The notes under the pieces: generated by a model
What the model saw: the letters and a program-made list of their open reading frames with translations, nothing else
Told to the model about the DNA's origin: nothing
The model's database searches: none
Source: Bacteroidia bacterium
GTDB taxonomy: Bacteria; Bacteroidota; Bacteroidia; J057; JAIXKT01
Reading direction: 5' to 3'
Assembly: GCA_026932145.1 (NCBI GenBank)
Contig: JAIXKT010000007.1
Span: forward strand, 58,754-113,695
Length of the DNA: 54,942 bases
Shown: piece after piece, positions 25,310-34,348 of the stretch
How the letters are laid out: the number at the start of each line of letters is the position of its first letter
How positions within the stretch are numbered: position 1 is the first letter of the stretch
Made by a program: the position numbers and the translations under genes

Positions 25310-25960
25310 TTATTTTAGATTTTTACTTAACTTTCGTTCTTTAAGCCAAGTAACGATTATGGGAATTACTGAAACGATAATGATACCGATAACGATTACT
25401 TCCAAATATTCCTTAATTCCGGGGATTGTCCGTCCTAAAAAATAACCGGATAAAGTCATAGAAAGAACCCACAGGATTCCGCCGGAGATATTAAAAAAGA
25501 CAAATTTTGAATATTCTAATTTGGCGACACCGGCAACCATTGGTGCAAAAGTCCTGACTATTGGCACAAAACGTCCCATAACGATTGTTTTTCCGCCGTG
25601 TCTGTTGTAAAAGTCTTTGGTTTTTTCTACATATTTAGGCTTAAAAAACCATGATTCATCTCGTTTGAACAGGGTTTCTCCGGCTTTTCTGCCAATAATG
25701 TATCCTGTTTGGTCTCCGGCTATTGCGGCTACTACCAGCACTGACGTTAATATTAAAATATTGGTTTGAAAAATTCCGGTAGCGCATAATAATCCGGCGG
25801 TAAATAATAGAGAATCTCCCGGCAGAAAAAAACCAATCATTAAACCGGTTTCGGCAAAAACGACTATTGCCAGCAGGCTTAATCCACCATAAGAGATAAT
25901 AAACTCAGGGTCAATAAGATGCTTAAACCCATTTAACAATTCAATAATTTCTTGAAACAT
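25310..25960 (-). CDS. DedA-family (VTT-domain) membrane protein
   Basis: A 216-residue inner-membrane protein of the DedA family, whose members take part in undecaprenyl-phosphate or phospholipid flipping. Key features are the reentrant motif FAETGLMIGFFLPGDSLLF, GDQTGYIIGR, and the second-half FYNRHGGKTIVMGRFVPIVR, with the conserved Arg residues, then TFAPMVAGVAKLEY. Length and order are normal for the family. Confidence 0.93.
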   Translation of the reverse strand: MFQEIIELLNGFKHLIDPEFIISYGGLSLLAIVVFAETGLMIGFFLPGDSLLFTAGLLCATGIFQTNILILTSVLVVAAIAGDQTGYIIGRKAGETLFKRDESWFFKPKYVEKTKDFYNRHGGKTIVMGRFVPIVRTFAPMVAGVAKLEYSKFVFFNISGGILWVLSMTLSGYFLGRTIPGIKEYLEVIVIGIIIVSVIPIIVTWLKERKLSKNLK

Positions 25961-26006
25961 AAAGGTATTGCTTGCGCAAGCTACTAAGTTTTGGGTAATG
26001 ATACGG

Positions 26007-26378
26007 TTATAGTTCTTGGTGATTATACTTAGAGGGGCATTTCATCAGGATTTTTTCTGCCTCGAAAACATCTCCTTGATATTTTCCGATGATTACCACC
26101 TTATCTGCCTGCTCAAAGTTGGCCGGCTTTGGATCTCGATAGATAACTAATTGTGTATTATTAGTAGAGTCCTGTAAATAAAATTGAAAAATATCTTGCG
26201 CCGGATCATATTTAGCTTCATCTCTACGTACCCAAGAGGCTACGATATGTACATCCGATCCACGCTGTTTTGCATCGGCAAAAGTGGTGTAAATGCTGGT
26301 GCTGCCTGCAAAATTAATTATTAATAAGGTAATAAAACCAGCCAATATAAGAAGCCCAATAATGGATTTAAGTTTCAT
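26007..26378 (-). CDS. ccmE: CcmE-type cytochrome c maturation protein, CXXXY variant
   Basis: A 123-residue membrane-anchored periplasmic haem chaperone. Residues 5-25 are the anchor; the OB-fold domain follows, ending VVIIGKYQGDVFEAEKILMK and CPSKY. The usual haem-binding HXXXY is replaced by Cys114-P-S-K-Tyr118, the CXXXY form known from some bacteria and archaea. The ATG at 26378 is chosen because the longer start would lie inside lspA and add 19 unlikely residues. It follows lspA by 7 bp and is likely the last gene of the ileS-dksA-lspA-ccmE run. Other ccm genes are not here. Confidence 0.85.
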   Translation of the reverse strand: MKLKSIIGLLILAGFITLLIINFAGSTSIYTTFADAKQRGSDVHIVASWVRRDEAKYDPAQDIFQFYLQDSTNNTQLVIYRDPKPANFEQADKVVIIGKYQGDVFEAEKILMKCPSKYNHQEL

Positions 26379-26385
26379 GGGTTTT

Positions 26386-27057
26386 TTATGTAGATATTTG
26401 ATTATTATTTGTTTGAATAGGATTATCAGCACCAATTTCGGTTGTAGGCTGAATCAGTTTTGGGTAAAAAATAAAGATGATAAGGATAGCGGACGTGATA
26501 GCGAGGTCAGCGAGGTTAAATACCGGTAAAAGTGCGTAAAATCGTCCGCCGATGAAAGGTATCCAATCTGGCATAATACCGCTCCAAACATCAAAATACA
26601 GCATATCTACTACATTTCCGTTGAAAAGCCCGCCTTCATAGTCATTGATTCTTTCAAACCAACGCCCATAAAAGATGCGGTCAATCAAATTTCCGGTTGC
26701 GCCACCTAATATTAACGCGATTACGGTAGCCAACTGAGGGGTATTTTTCGCAGCTAAGATCATCCACCAAGCTATCCCAAATATTGCTAATATAGAAAAA
26801 ACAGCCAGAACCAACTTGTCTGCTTCTTCTGAATGAGTAGATGTCTGGTTATTACCCCACGATAACACCCACTGAAATAAGCTGCTCAAGGTGATTCCAA
26901 ATGCAGCTCCCTTATTTTCAATAAAATGTATTTTAAACCAATCTCCCAATACGGTGATTTCCTGCCCTAAACTCATATTGAGTTTTACGATAACCTTTAC
27001 AATTTGGTCAATTAAAACAACAATAGAAGCTATGACAAAAAAGCGTAACGACTTCAA
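26386..27057 (-). CDS. lspA: Lipoprotein signal peptidase (SPase II), copy 1
   Basis: Membrane aspartyl peptidase that removes signal peptides from lipoproteins. The 223-residue protein has FIENKGAAFGI, GNLIDRI (catalytic Asp126) and VFNLADLAI (catalytic Asp184), plus a longer loop (about residues 60-82) as often seen in Bacteroidota. The only plausible start is a TTG at 27057, six bases after the dksA-like gene; no ATG occurs before Met28. A second lspA is at 43460-44005. Confidence 0.95.
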   Translation of the reverse strand: MKSLRFFVIASIVVLIDQIVKVIVKLNMSLGQEITVLGDWFKIHFIENKGAAFGITLSSLFQWVLSWGNNQTSTHSEEADKLVLAVFSILAIFGIAWWMILAAKNTPQLATVIALILGGATGNLIDRIFYGRWFERINDYEGGLFNGNVVDMLYFDVWSGIMPDWIPFIGGRFYALLPVFNLADLAITSAILIIFIFYPKLIQPTTEIGADNPIQTNNNQIST

Positions 27058-27063
27058 AATAGG

Positions 27064-27471
27064 TTATTTGATAAAATCCGAATAGTCTTCTGTGGGGGGA
27101 AGGTTCGGTTTTTGGGTGAGTTTGGCTTCCATAGATGTTTCTGTATGGGGCACAACTTTCAGTCTTTCTTTGGGGATTAGTTTACCGGTTACTTTACATC
27201 TGCCGTATGTTCCGTTATCAATTCGGATGAGGGCGCGTTCAAGGGCATCAATAAATTTTAGGGTTCGGGAGATAAAGACTTCGGTTTGTTCTTTATCACT
27301 GGTGTCGTTACCAAATTCGGTACGGTTAAAGCCGTCTGCGGCATTTTCGAGAGCACTTTTAAGGCTGTCTTGGAGGCTTGTATATTCCTCGCGTGCTTCT
27401 GTTAGTTTGCGGTTGATGATTTCCCGAAACTCTTCTAATTCTTCGCGGTTGTAATGTGTTTTTTCTGTCAT
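27064..27471 (-). CDS. TraR/DksA-family regulator without zinc finger
   Basis: A 135-residue protein with a long N-terminal coiled coil (EELEEFREIINRKLTEAREE) and the DksA C-terminal segment TYGRCKVTGKLIPKERLKVV. Only one of the four zinc-ligand cysteines remains, which is usual for Bacteroidota members. DksA proteins bind RNA polymerase through the secondary channel with ppGpp. The ATG at 27471 is preferred to the start 45 nt upstream, which would lie inside ileS. It starts 10 bp after ileS and ends 6 bp before lspA. Confidence 0.9.
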   Translation of the reverse strand: MTEKTHYNREELEEFREIINRKLTEAREEYTSLQDSLKSALENAADGFNRTEFGNDTSDKEQTEVFISRTLKFIDALERALIRIDNGTYGRCKVTGKLIPKERLKVVPHTETSMEAKLTQKPNLPPTEDYSDFIK

Positions 27472-27481
27472 AATATCATTT

Positions 27482-30400
27482 TTATCGTGAAATGACCAAT
27501 AATCCGGTGTGGCCAAAAAGTTCTATTGTGATTCCGTTTTCTATATTCGGTAATAAAGTAAATTTACGAGACAATGTTTCCTTACAAATAGTTTCCTGAT
27601 GTTGTTGTAAGGCTGTATTCCACGCAATATTTTCGGATAAGGCTACTTCGATGGTATCCGTAACTTCAAAGCCGAGTTCTTTGCGGGTATTTTGAATCCT
27701 ATTGATGAGTTCTCTGGCAAATCCTTCGGCAATTAAGGATTCAGTCAGGTTGATGTCAAGACCTACGGTTAAGTTAGCAGAGGTCGCAACGCTCCAGCCG
27801 GGAACGTCTTCTGTACGAATGATTACTTGGTCGAGGGTTAGTAAAAAAGAAGTTCCGTCTGATAGCTCAATAGGAAGTTCGCCGGTTTGGGTTAATTTCT
27901 CAATAGCTTCGTTGGGTAATACCTCTACCGAAGATGCCACAAGAGCCATACGTTTGCCCAACAAAGGCCCTAATACCTTAAAATTGGCTTTCGCCCGCTT
28001 TATCAGAATAGAATCAGAACTGGATGAGAGTATTAGTTCTTTTACATTTACTTCGGAGCAAATTAATTCCTGTATTCGGATAAGGGCTTGCTTCATTGAG
28101 TCATTCGCTACCGGAATAAACATTTGTTGGAGAGGCTGGCGCACTTTAATATCCACTTTTTTACGGATACTTCGGGCTAATGAACAAGCCTCTTGGGCTA
28201 ACGTCATTTCAAATTCTAATTCAGTTTGAATTATTTCCGGCCTTGATTTAGGAAAGTCTGTCAGGTTCACAGAGATATTTCCTGTTATTTGGAGGCTTTG
28301 ATTGAGGCAGTTATACAAATATTCTCCCCAAAAAGGTGCGATTGGTGTTATCAGTTTAGCTACTGTTGTTAGGCATTCAAATAAAGTTTGATAGGCAGCC
28401 AGTTTATCTTGGCTTATATCTCCCTTCCAAAAACGTCTGCGGGAAAGCCGTACATACCAATTTGAGAGCTGGTCTATCACAAACGCTTGAATATTTCGGG
28501 CAGCTATGGTTGGCTCGTATTCAGAATAGGCGGTATCTACCCGCTGTATCAAACTATTGAGCATAGATAAAATCCATTGGTCAATTTCAGTGCGTTCAGA
28601 TACTGGAATTACGGGATATTTATCATACTGAAAAGAATCAATGTTAGCATAGAGTGCTAAAAAAGAATAGGTATTGTATAGCGTATCAAAGAATTTTCGC
28701 TGTACTTCTGCTACACCGGCAAGGTCAAATTTTAAGTTTTCCCACGGTGGGGCATTTTCGACCATATACCAACGCACAGGATCAGCTCCATAGGTAGCGA
28801 TAGTTTCAAATGGATCTATCACATTACCAATTCGTTTGGACATTTTATTCCCGTTTTTATCCAAAACAAGGCCGTTTGCAATAACGTTTTTGAAGGCAAC
28901 AGAATCTTCCAAAAGTACAGCAATTGCGTGTAAGGTATAAAACCAGCCACGGGTTTGATCTACGCCTTCGGCGATAAAGTCAGCCGGGAAATTTTTGGTA
29001 AAAGACTCTTGATTTTCAAAAGGATAATGCCACTGGGCAAAAGGCATCGCCCCTGAATCAAACCAAACGTCTATCAAATCAGGTTCACGGACTAATATTT
29101 GTTCTTGATACCATACAAAGACTTCATCCATATAGGGTCTGTGTAAATCACTGGTAATCAAATCTTCCTGAAATGGTATGATATTGCCGCAAGCTATTTC
29201 TTGGGCAAAGGCATCGGGAGATTGCTGTATTTTTTCCCGAAGATTATGAATTTGTTGCTTAAAGGTTTCAATTCGGGAAAAACGAAAACCATATTTACGC
29301 AGGTCTTCGATACTGCCGGCACACCAAGTTAGGGAGCTATCGCCTTGGGCTTCATTTGTCCAGACGGGTAATGGTATTCCCCAATAGCGGGAGCGTGATA
29401 AGTTCCAATCTACTAAGTGTTCAAGCCAATTACCAAAACGGCCACTTCCGGTGCTTTCCGGCTTCCATTGAATCGTTTTGTTTAGCTCAACCATACGGTC
29501 TTTATATGCAGTCGTACGCACAAACCAGCTATCTAATGGATAATACAAAACAGGTTTGTCTGTCCGCCAGCAATGCGGATAGTTGTGTTCGTATTTTTCT
29601 ACCCGAAATGCTTTGTTTTCATACTTTAGCTTTATGCAAATATCTACGTCAAGTGATTGATAATCAGCGTTATTTGTATAGTTTTTTACGTAGCGACCTG
29701 CAAATTCGCCCATTTCCGGAATGTATTTGCCTTCTTTATCTACAATAGGTTCTTCAGCGCCGTTTTTAAAGACAGTAATTGCCGGAATATTGTTTTGTTG
29801 AGCCACCCGAAAGTCGTCAGAGCCAAAAGTTGGTGCGATGTGAACGATACCGGTTCCGTCTTCGGTAGAGACAAAATCCCCGTGAATCACGCGAAATGCC
29901 GGCTTTGAAGGAGAAATATACGGCAATAGCTGTTCGTATTCGCTATTCAGTAGTTCTGAACCTAAAACGGTATTTAGTAAACACCAAGGAAGTTTTTTGG
30001 TGTTGTCGGAAATATTATCAGGAAAATTTTCTCGATGTACCTGTTCATCTGCGCCTAAGAAGTTTTTTACTAAATCTTGAGCAAGGATTATAATAATCGG
30101 CTGATAGGTATAAGGATTAAAGGTTTGTATGCGAGCATATTGGATGTTTTTTCCAACGGCTAAGGCTGCGTTGGCCGCTAAGGTCCAGGGGGTGGTTGTC
30201 CATGCTAAAAAGTACTCATTTTCAGTATTTTTGCGTTTAAACTGGGCAACGCAAGAGGTGTCTTTTATGAGTTTGTAGCAGCCGGGTAGGTTTAATTCAT
30301 GTGAACTGAGCCCTGTACCTGCTGCGGGTGAATACGGCTGAATGGTATATCCTTTATAGAGAAGGTTTTTATCAAATAATCGTTTTAATAGATGCCAAAC

Positions 30401-30904
30401 GGATTCAATATAAGCGTTATGACAGGTGATGTAGGGGTTTTCTAAGTCCACCCAATAGCCCATTCGGGTGGTAAGTTCGTTCCAGATGTCGGTAAAGCGG
30501 AAAACATCTTCTTTACAGGCTTGGTTGTATTCTGCAATGGATATTTTTGTTCCGATGTCTGCTTTGGTGATTCCCAATCTTTTTTCGACCTGTAATTCAA
30601 CGGGGAGGCCATGTGTATCCCAACCGGCTTTGCGAAGCACTTGTTTGCCTTTGAGTGTTTGATAGCGGCAAAAAATGTCTTTGATAGTTCTGGCCATCAC
30701 GTGGTGGATTCCCGGATAGCCGTTTGCCGAAGGCGGACCCTCAAAAAAAGTAAATGAAGGGCAACCTTTGCGATAATCAATACTTTTCGCAAAAATATCA
30801 TTAGAATGCCAAAATTCCAGTATTTCTTTTTCTATTTCACTGAAATCCAGCTTCTTACGAGTTCTAAAATTATGTTTAACTACTGAGCTTTGCACAGAAA
30901 GCAC
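27482..30904 (-). CDS. ileS: Isoleucyl-tRNA synthetase
   Basis: Class I aminoacyl-tRNA synthetase of 1140 residues, the long form with a C-terminal anticodon-binding region. The HIGH signature is NGYPGIHHVMAR near residue 60, the editing domain occupies the first half (TTTPWTLAANAALAVG), and the KMSKS loop is GNKMSKRIGN. No ATG is available at the N terminus; the start is GTG at 30904 or GTG at 30895. A weak -7 box (GAACTTTG) lies about 20 nt upstream. It leads the ileS-dksA-lspA-ccmE run and is divergent from the DUF3109 gene. Confidence 0.97.
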   Translation of the reverse strand: MLSVQSSVVKHNFRTRKKLDFSEIEKEILEFWHSNDIFAKSIDYRKGCPSFTFFEGPPSANGYPGIHHVMARTIKDIFCRYQTLKGKQVLRKAGWDTHGLPVELQVEKRLGITKADIGTKISIAEYNQACKEDVFRFTDIWNELTTRMGYWVDLENPYITCHNAYIESVWHLLKRLFDKNLLYKGYTIQPYSPAAGTGLSSHELNLPGCYKLIKDTSCVAQFKRKNTENEYFLAWTTTPWTLAANAALAVGKNIQYARIQTFNPYTYQPIIIILAQDLVKNFLGADEQVHRENFPDNISDNTKKLPWCLLNTVLGSELLNSEYEQLLPYISPSKPAFRVIHGDFVSTEDGTGIVHIAPTFGSDDFRVAQQNNIPAITVFKNGAEEPIVDKEGKYIPEMGEFAGRYVKNYTNNADYQSLDVDICIKLKYENKAFRVEKYEHNYPHCWRTDKPVLYYPLDSWFVRTTAYKDRMVELNKTIQWKPESTGSGRFGNWLEHLVDWNLSRSRYWGIPLPVWTNEAQGDSSLTWCAGSIEDLRKYGFRFSRIETFKQQIHNLREKIQQSPDAFAQEIACGNIIPFQEDLITSDLHRPYMDEVFVWYQEQILVREPDLIDVWFDSGAMPFAQWHYPFENQESFTKNFPADFIAEGVDQTRGWFYTLHAIAVLLEDSVAFKNVIANGLVLDKNGNKMSKRIGNVIDPFETIATYGADPVRWYMVENAPPWENLKFDLAGVAEVQRKFFDTLYNTYSFLALYANIDSFQYDKYPVIPVSERTEIDQWILSMLNSLIQRVDTAYSEYEPTIAARNIQAFVIDQLSNWYVRLSRRRFWKGDISQDKLAAYQTLFECLTTVAKLITPIAPFWGEYLYNCLNQSLQITGNISVNLTDFPKSRPEIIQTELEFEMTLAQEACSLARSIRKKVDIKVRQPLQQMFIPVANDSMKQALIRIQELICSEVNVKELILSSSSDSILIKRAKANFKVLGPLLGKRMALVASSVEVLPNEAIEKLTQTGELPIELSDGTSFLLTLDQVIIRTEDVPGWSVATSANLTVGLDINLTESLIAEGFARELINRIQNTRKELGFEVTDTIEVALSENIAWNTALQQHQETICKETLSRKFTLLPNIENGITIELFGHTGLLVISR

Positions 30905-30971
30905 TATTTTAATTTAAATCGCAAAGTTCGTAAAAAATAAAACAAATAAATCATTTATTCCCAAAATAGCC

Positions 30972-30979
30972 TATGTTTG
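30972..30979 (+). promoter_or_regulatory. -7 box of the DUF3109 gene
   Basis: TATGTTTG, a perfect TAnnTTTG, 18 nt before the ATG at 30998. No clear -33 TTG is visible, so support is partial. Confidence 0.45.
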
Positions 30980-30997
30980 TTTTGTCTTTTGAATTCT

Positions 30998-31567
30998 ATG
31001 GTTTTAATAGATAATGTACTGATTCATGAAGCGATTTTTAGGGTAGAATTTGCGTGCCGTTTGGAGCAATGTAAAGGAGCTTGCTGTGTAGCCGGTGATT
31101 CCGGCGCTCCGGTAGAGCAATCCGAAATTGCTGAAATAAAGCAATGGTTATCAATAATTTGGGACTATTTAAGTGAAGAATCCCGTTTGGCTATTTTAGA
31201 CCAAGATGTTGCTGTATATGACTCAGACGGGGATTTAGGTACACCTTTGGTGAAAGGCCAAGCCTGTGCCTATGCTTTCTTTGAAGGAGGTATTGCCTAC
31301 TGTAGCTTTGAACGGGCTTATTTTGCCGGTAAAATACCTTTTAGAAAGCCGATTTCATGCCACCTATATCCCATTCGTTTGGAACAAGGGCAATTTGTTA
31401 GTATGAAATACCATAAATGGGATATATGCCAGAGTGCTTGCAGCCCTGAAAATAAAGAGAAAATAATTGTGTTTCAATACGTTAAAGATGCTATCATCCG
31501 TAAATTTGGGGAAGAATTTTATACCCAACTGGAAGAAGTCTTTTCCTATCTGAAACATAAAACATAA
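30998..31567 (+). CDS. DUF3109-family cysteine-rich protein
   Basis: A 189-residue protein of the DUF3109 family, conserved in Bacteroidota and of unknown function. The cysteine cluster CRLEQCKGACC near residue 20 plus later cysteines (QACAYAFFEGGIAYCSFERA, ISCHLYPIR, CQSACSPENK) suggests a metal or iron-sulfur site. The ATG at 30998 is the first ATG; a TTG lies seven codons earlier. It is followed after 4 bp by the TatD gene, so the two are probably co-transcribed. Confidence 0.88.
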   Translation: MVLIDNVLIHEAIFRVEFACRLEQCKGACCVAGDSGAPVEQSEIAEIKQWLSIIWDYLSEESRLAILDQDVAVYDSDGDLGTPLVKGQACAYAFFEGGIAYCSFERAYFAGKIPFRKPISCHLYPIRLEQGQFVSMKYHKWDICQSACSPENKEKIIVFQYVKDAIIRKFGEEFYTQLEEVFSYLKHKT

Positions 31568-31571
31568 AATA

Positions 31572-32231
31572 ATGTTTCTAAACGTTCATTCTCACCACCG
31601 AGTTGAATCGGAAATAGGTATTTTAAATCAAGAGTTTGGACAGATAATAGATGTTGAAGGTCATTTTTCGGTTGGGATACATCCTTATTTTTGGAAAGGT
31701 GCTGATTTTGATATTGATAAGTTTGAATCGCTATTGATACAAAGCACTGCTTTGGGAGAGTCCGGCTTGGATAGGAGAGGAGCCGAACCGATTTCTAACC
31801 AAATGAAATTATTTTTACAACAGATAGAACTTGCTCAGTATCATAATAAAACAGTTATCGTTCACTGCGTTAAAGCTTGGGGAGAACTTTTTAAAATACT
31901 GAAAGAATATCACCCAAAAGTTCGCTTTATCATTCATGGCTTTAATCAGAATGAGAAAGTTTTGGCAGAATTATTGCGATTTTCTTGCGGAATTTCTATT
32001 GGTTTTTCAGCCTTAAACCTTACCTCTAATGCCGCTAAACTGTGGCATAAAATTCCCCCAGAACAATTATTTTTGGAAACAGATAGTCGTCAGGATTCAA
32101 TAGAAAGTTTATACCAACATTTTTCTAAATTATTGTCAATTAGTATATTAGAATTAATACAATGGCAATTAGAAAACTGGAAAGAATTTCAATTATTCCG
32201 AAATTCAAGTGGAAAAAAGATTTTAAAATAA
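31572..32231 (+). CDS. TatD-family metal-dependent hydrolase
   Basis: A 219-residue amidohydrolase-fold protein, slightly shorter than typical TatD nucleases (about 260). Metal ligands are visible in NVHSHHR, ALGESGLDRR (Glu), VIVHCVKAW (His), FIIHGFNQN (His) and FLETDSR (Asp). TatD proteins have 3'-5' exonuclease activity on DNA and RNA. It lies 4 bp after the DUF3109 gene. Confidence 0.88.
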   Translation: MFLNVHSHHRVESEIGILNQEFGQIIDVEGHFSVGIHPYFWKGADFDIDKFESLLIQSTALGESGLDRRGAEPISNQMKLFLQQIELAQYHNKTVIVHCVKAWGELFKILKEYHPKVRFIIHGFNQNEKVLAELLRFSCGISIGFSALNLTSNAAKLWHKIPPEQLFLETDSRQDSIESLYQHFSKLLSISILELIQWQLENWKEFQLFRNSSGKKILK

Positions 32232-32526
32232 GATAAATATAACCTCCGATTATGATGTTTTCTGAATTACAATCAAATTCTACCCTAAAACCGGACAAAA
32301 TTCAGTAACTTTGAACTCTTGACTGTATTCGTGTGGTAGAAAGAATGAGTTGTAAATCTCCTCAATTTACTGAATCTCAGTTTATTTAAGAACCATTAAT
32401 CCGTTGATTTTCATGAAATTATATTTTATACTAAAAATGAATATAGTTATATGATTTTCCCATAATGATTTCAAAAAAAACGCCATTTACTTAAATATGA
32501 TTGCTGAAAATCAACCTAAATAAGTT
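32232..32526. other. Intergenic spacer upstream of uvrC
   Basis: About 295 bp, AT-rich. At 32252-32274 ATGATGTTTTCTGAATTACA and three more bases match one end of the dispersed inverted-end repeat family (complement TTGTAATTCAGAAAACATCA), without a recognisable partner end. No convincing promoter, terminator or small ORF found. Confidence 0.4.
32252..32274. repeat. Dispersed inverted-end repeat, solitary end
   Basis: The complement, TTGTAATTCAGAAAACAT, agrees with the left end of the copy at 48559 (TTGTGGTTTAGAAAACAT) at 15 of 18 positions. No second end or shared interior is seen here, so it may be a degraded copy or chance in AT-rich DNA. Confidence 0.35.
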
Positions 32527-34344
32527 ATGATACTTCCCAAAAATAATGAAATCCTTGATTTACAGCATATTAGAAAAAATCTACCGGAACATCCCGGCGT
32601 GTATCAGTTTTGGGATGCCCAAAAAATAATCTATGTAGGGAAAGCCAAAAACCTAAAAAAACGGGTAAATAGCTATTTTAATAAAGATAATTCCCATGAT
32701 TTTAAAACCCAACAATTGGTTCAAAAAATCCTTAATATCACTTATACAATTACAAATTCTGATGCTGAAGCCTTTTTATTGGAAAATAATCTGATTAAAA
32801 CGCACCAGCCTAAGTATAATATTTTGCTGAAAGACGGAAAAACCTATCCCTATATCTGTATCCAAAAAGAGCCTTTTCCCCGCGTTTTTTCTACCAGACA
32901 AAAAATTTCGGATGGCTCTACCTATTTTGGGCCTTATCCCAGCGGAACAGCCCTTGTTACGTTGCTTAATTATATCAGAAAACACTATAAACTACGCACT
33001 TGCAGCCATCTGCTAACCCCACAGAATATCCAAAAACAAAAATTCAGAATTTGCTTAGAATATCATGTAGGTAACTGCTTAGCTCCTTGTGTAGGGAAGC
33101 AAAGTGAAGAAGACTACAACCGAAATATCTATCAAATTACGCAAATATTAAAAGGCAACTATAGTTCTTTGCTTCAGGAACTTACCCAAGAAATGAAATT
33201 AGCTGCCCAAAACCTCAACTTTGAATATGCCCAGCAGCTAAAACAGCAATTGGATTCTTTACAAGAATACAAACGAAAAAACACAATTGTATCTGAAAAT
33301 ATTGGAAATGTGGAGGTTATATCAATCGTTCAGCAAGATCATCTGGCTGTTGCGCATCATTTTAAGATTCAAGGGGGGGCAATCATGCGCACCCATGCTT
33401 TTGATATAAAAATTCAGGAAAATGAAACTTCGCCGGAAATCTTTGAAGCCGTAATCTCACATCTAATCGCCGAAGACGAATCATTTTATCCCGAAATAAT
33501 TACCAATATAAATTCAAATACATTTGATTTCCAAAGTATTACCAAAATAACGCAGCCACAGCGCGGGGAAAAGTATCAGGTGTTGCTCCTTTCTCAAAAA
33601 AATGCCCAAACCCTGTTAGACGAAAAACTTAACCGAATAGCGCAAAAAAAAGCCCGAAAATCCGGCGAAGAACTACTACAAAGAGCTCAGCAAGATTTAC
33701 GTTTAGATAAAATTCCCCTGCGAATAGAATGTTTTGATAACTCAAACATACAAGGTGAATATGCCGTTTCTGCCTGCGTTGTGTTTATAGATGCTAAACC
33801 CGCCAAAAAAGAATATCGGCACTTCAATGTTAAAACAGTTTCCGGACCTGATGATTTTGCCACTATGCGCGAAGTCGTTTTAAGACGTTACAAAAGACAA
33901 TTAGCTGATAATAAAGAACTTCCTGACTTAATCCTAATTGACGGCGGTAAAGGGCAACTTTCTCATGCCTTAGAAGCACTGCAAGAACTAAACTTACACC
34001 ATAAAATTCCGGCTATTGGCATTGCCAAACGGTTAGAGGAGCTGTATTACCCCGGAGACCCAGTACCGCTGCATTTAGATATAAAAAGCCCCACCTTACG
34101 CTTACTGCAACGTATTCGTGATGAAGCACATAGATTTGGGATAACATTTCATCGTGATAAACGTAGCCGCGAAACGCTCACAACAGCATTGACCGAAATA
34201 CCCGGAATCGGAGCCAAAACAGCTCAAAAACTACTGCACGAATTTAAGTCCGTAAAAAGAATCAAAGAACTAACCTTAGATGAACTGAGCAAAGTCGTAG
34301 GGGAAAAATTAGCCCAAAATATTTTAGAAAGCCTTGCTAATTAG
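32527..34344 (+). CDS. uvrC: Excinuclease ABC subunit C
   Basis: Nucleotide-excision-repair nuclease of 605 residues that makes both incisions around a lesion. It has the N-terminal GIY-YIG domain (GVYQFWDAQKIIYVGKAKNL), a cysteine-containing region (CLEYHVGNCLAPCVGK), the UvrB-binding segment (MKLAAQNLNFEYAQQLKQQL), the RNase H-like C-terminal nuclease (IECFDNSNIQGEYAVSACVV, LILIDGGKGQLSHA, HRFGITFHRDKRS) and a terminal helix-hairpin-helix (IPGIGAKTAQKLLHEF). It converges with pheS, with 4 bp between stops. Confidence 0.97.
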   Translation: MILPKNNEILDLQHIRKNLPEHPGVYQFWDAQKIIYVGKAKNLKKRVNSYFNKDNSHDFKTQQLVQKILNITYTITNSDAEAFLLENNLIKTHQPKYNILLKDGKTYPYICIQKEPFPRVFSTRQKISDGSTYFGPYPSGTALVTLLNYIRKHYKLRTCSHLLTPQNIQKQKFRICLEYHVGNCLAPCVGKQSEEDYNRNIYQITQILKGNYSSLLQELTQEMKLAAQNLNFEYAQQLKQQLDSLQEYKRKNTIVSENIGNVEVISIVQQDHLAVAHHFKIQGGAIMRTHAFDIKIQENETSPEIFEAVISHLIAEDESFYPEIITNINSNTFDFQSITKITQPQRGEKYQVLLLSQKNAQTLLDEKLNRIAQKKARKSGEELLQRAQQDLRLDKIPLRIECFDNSNIQGEYAVSACVVFIDAKPAKKEYRHFNVKTVSGPDDFATMREVVLRRYKRQLADNKELPDLILIDGGKGQLSHALEALQELNLHHKIPAIGIAKRLEELYYPGDPVPLHLDIKSPTLRLLQRIRDEAHRFGITFHRDKRSRETLTTALTEIPGIGAKTAQKLLHEFKSVKRIKELTLDELSKVVGEKLAQNILESLAN

Positions 34345-34348
34345 ATAG

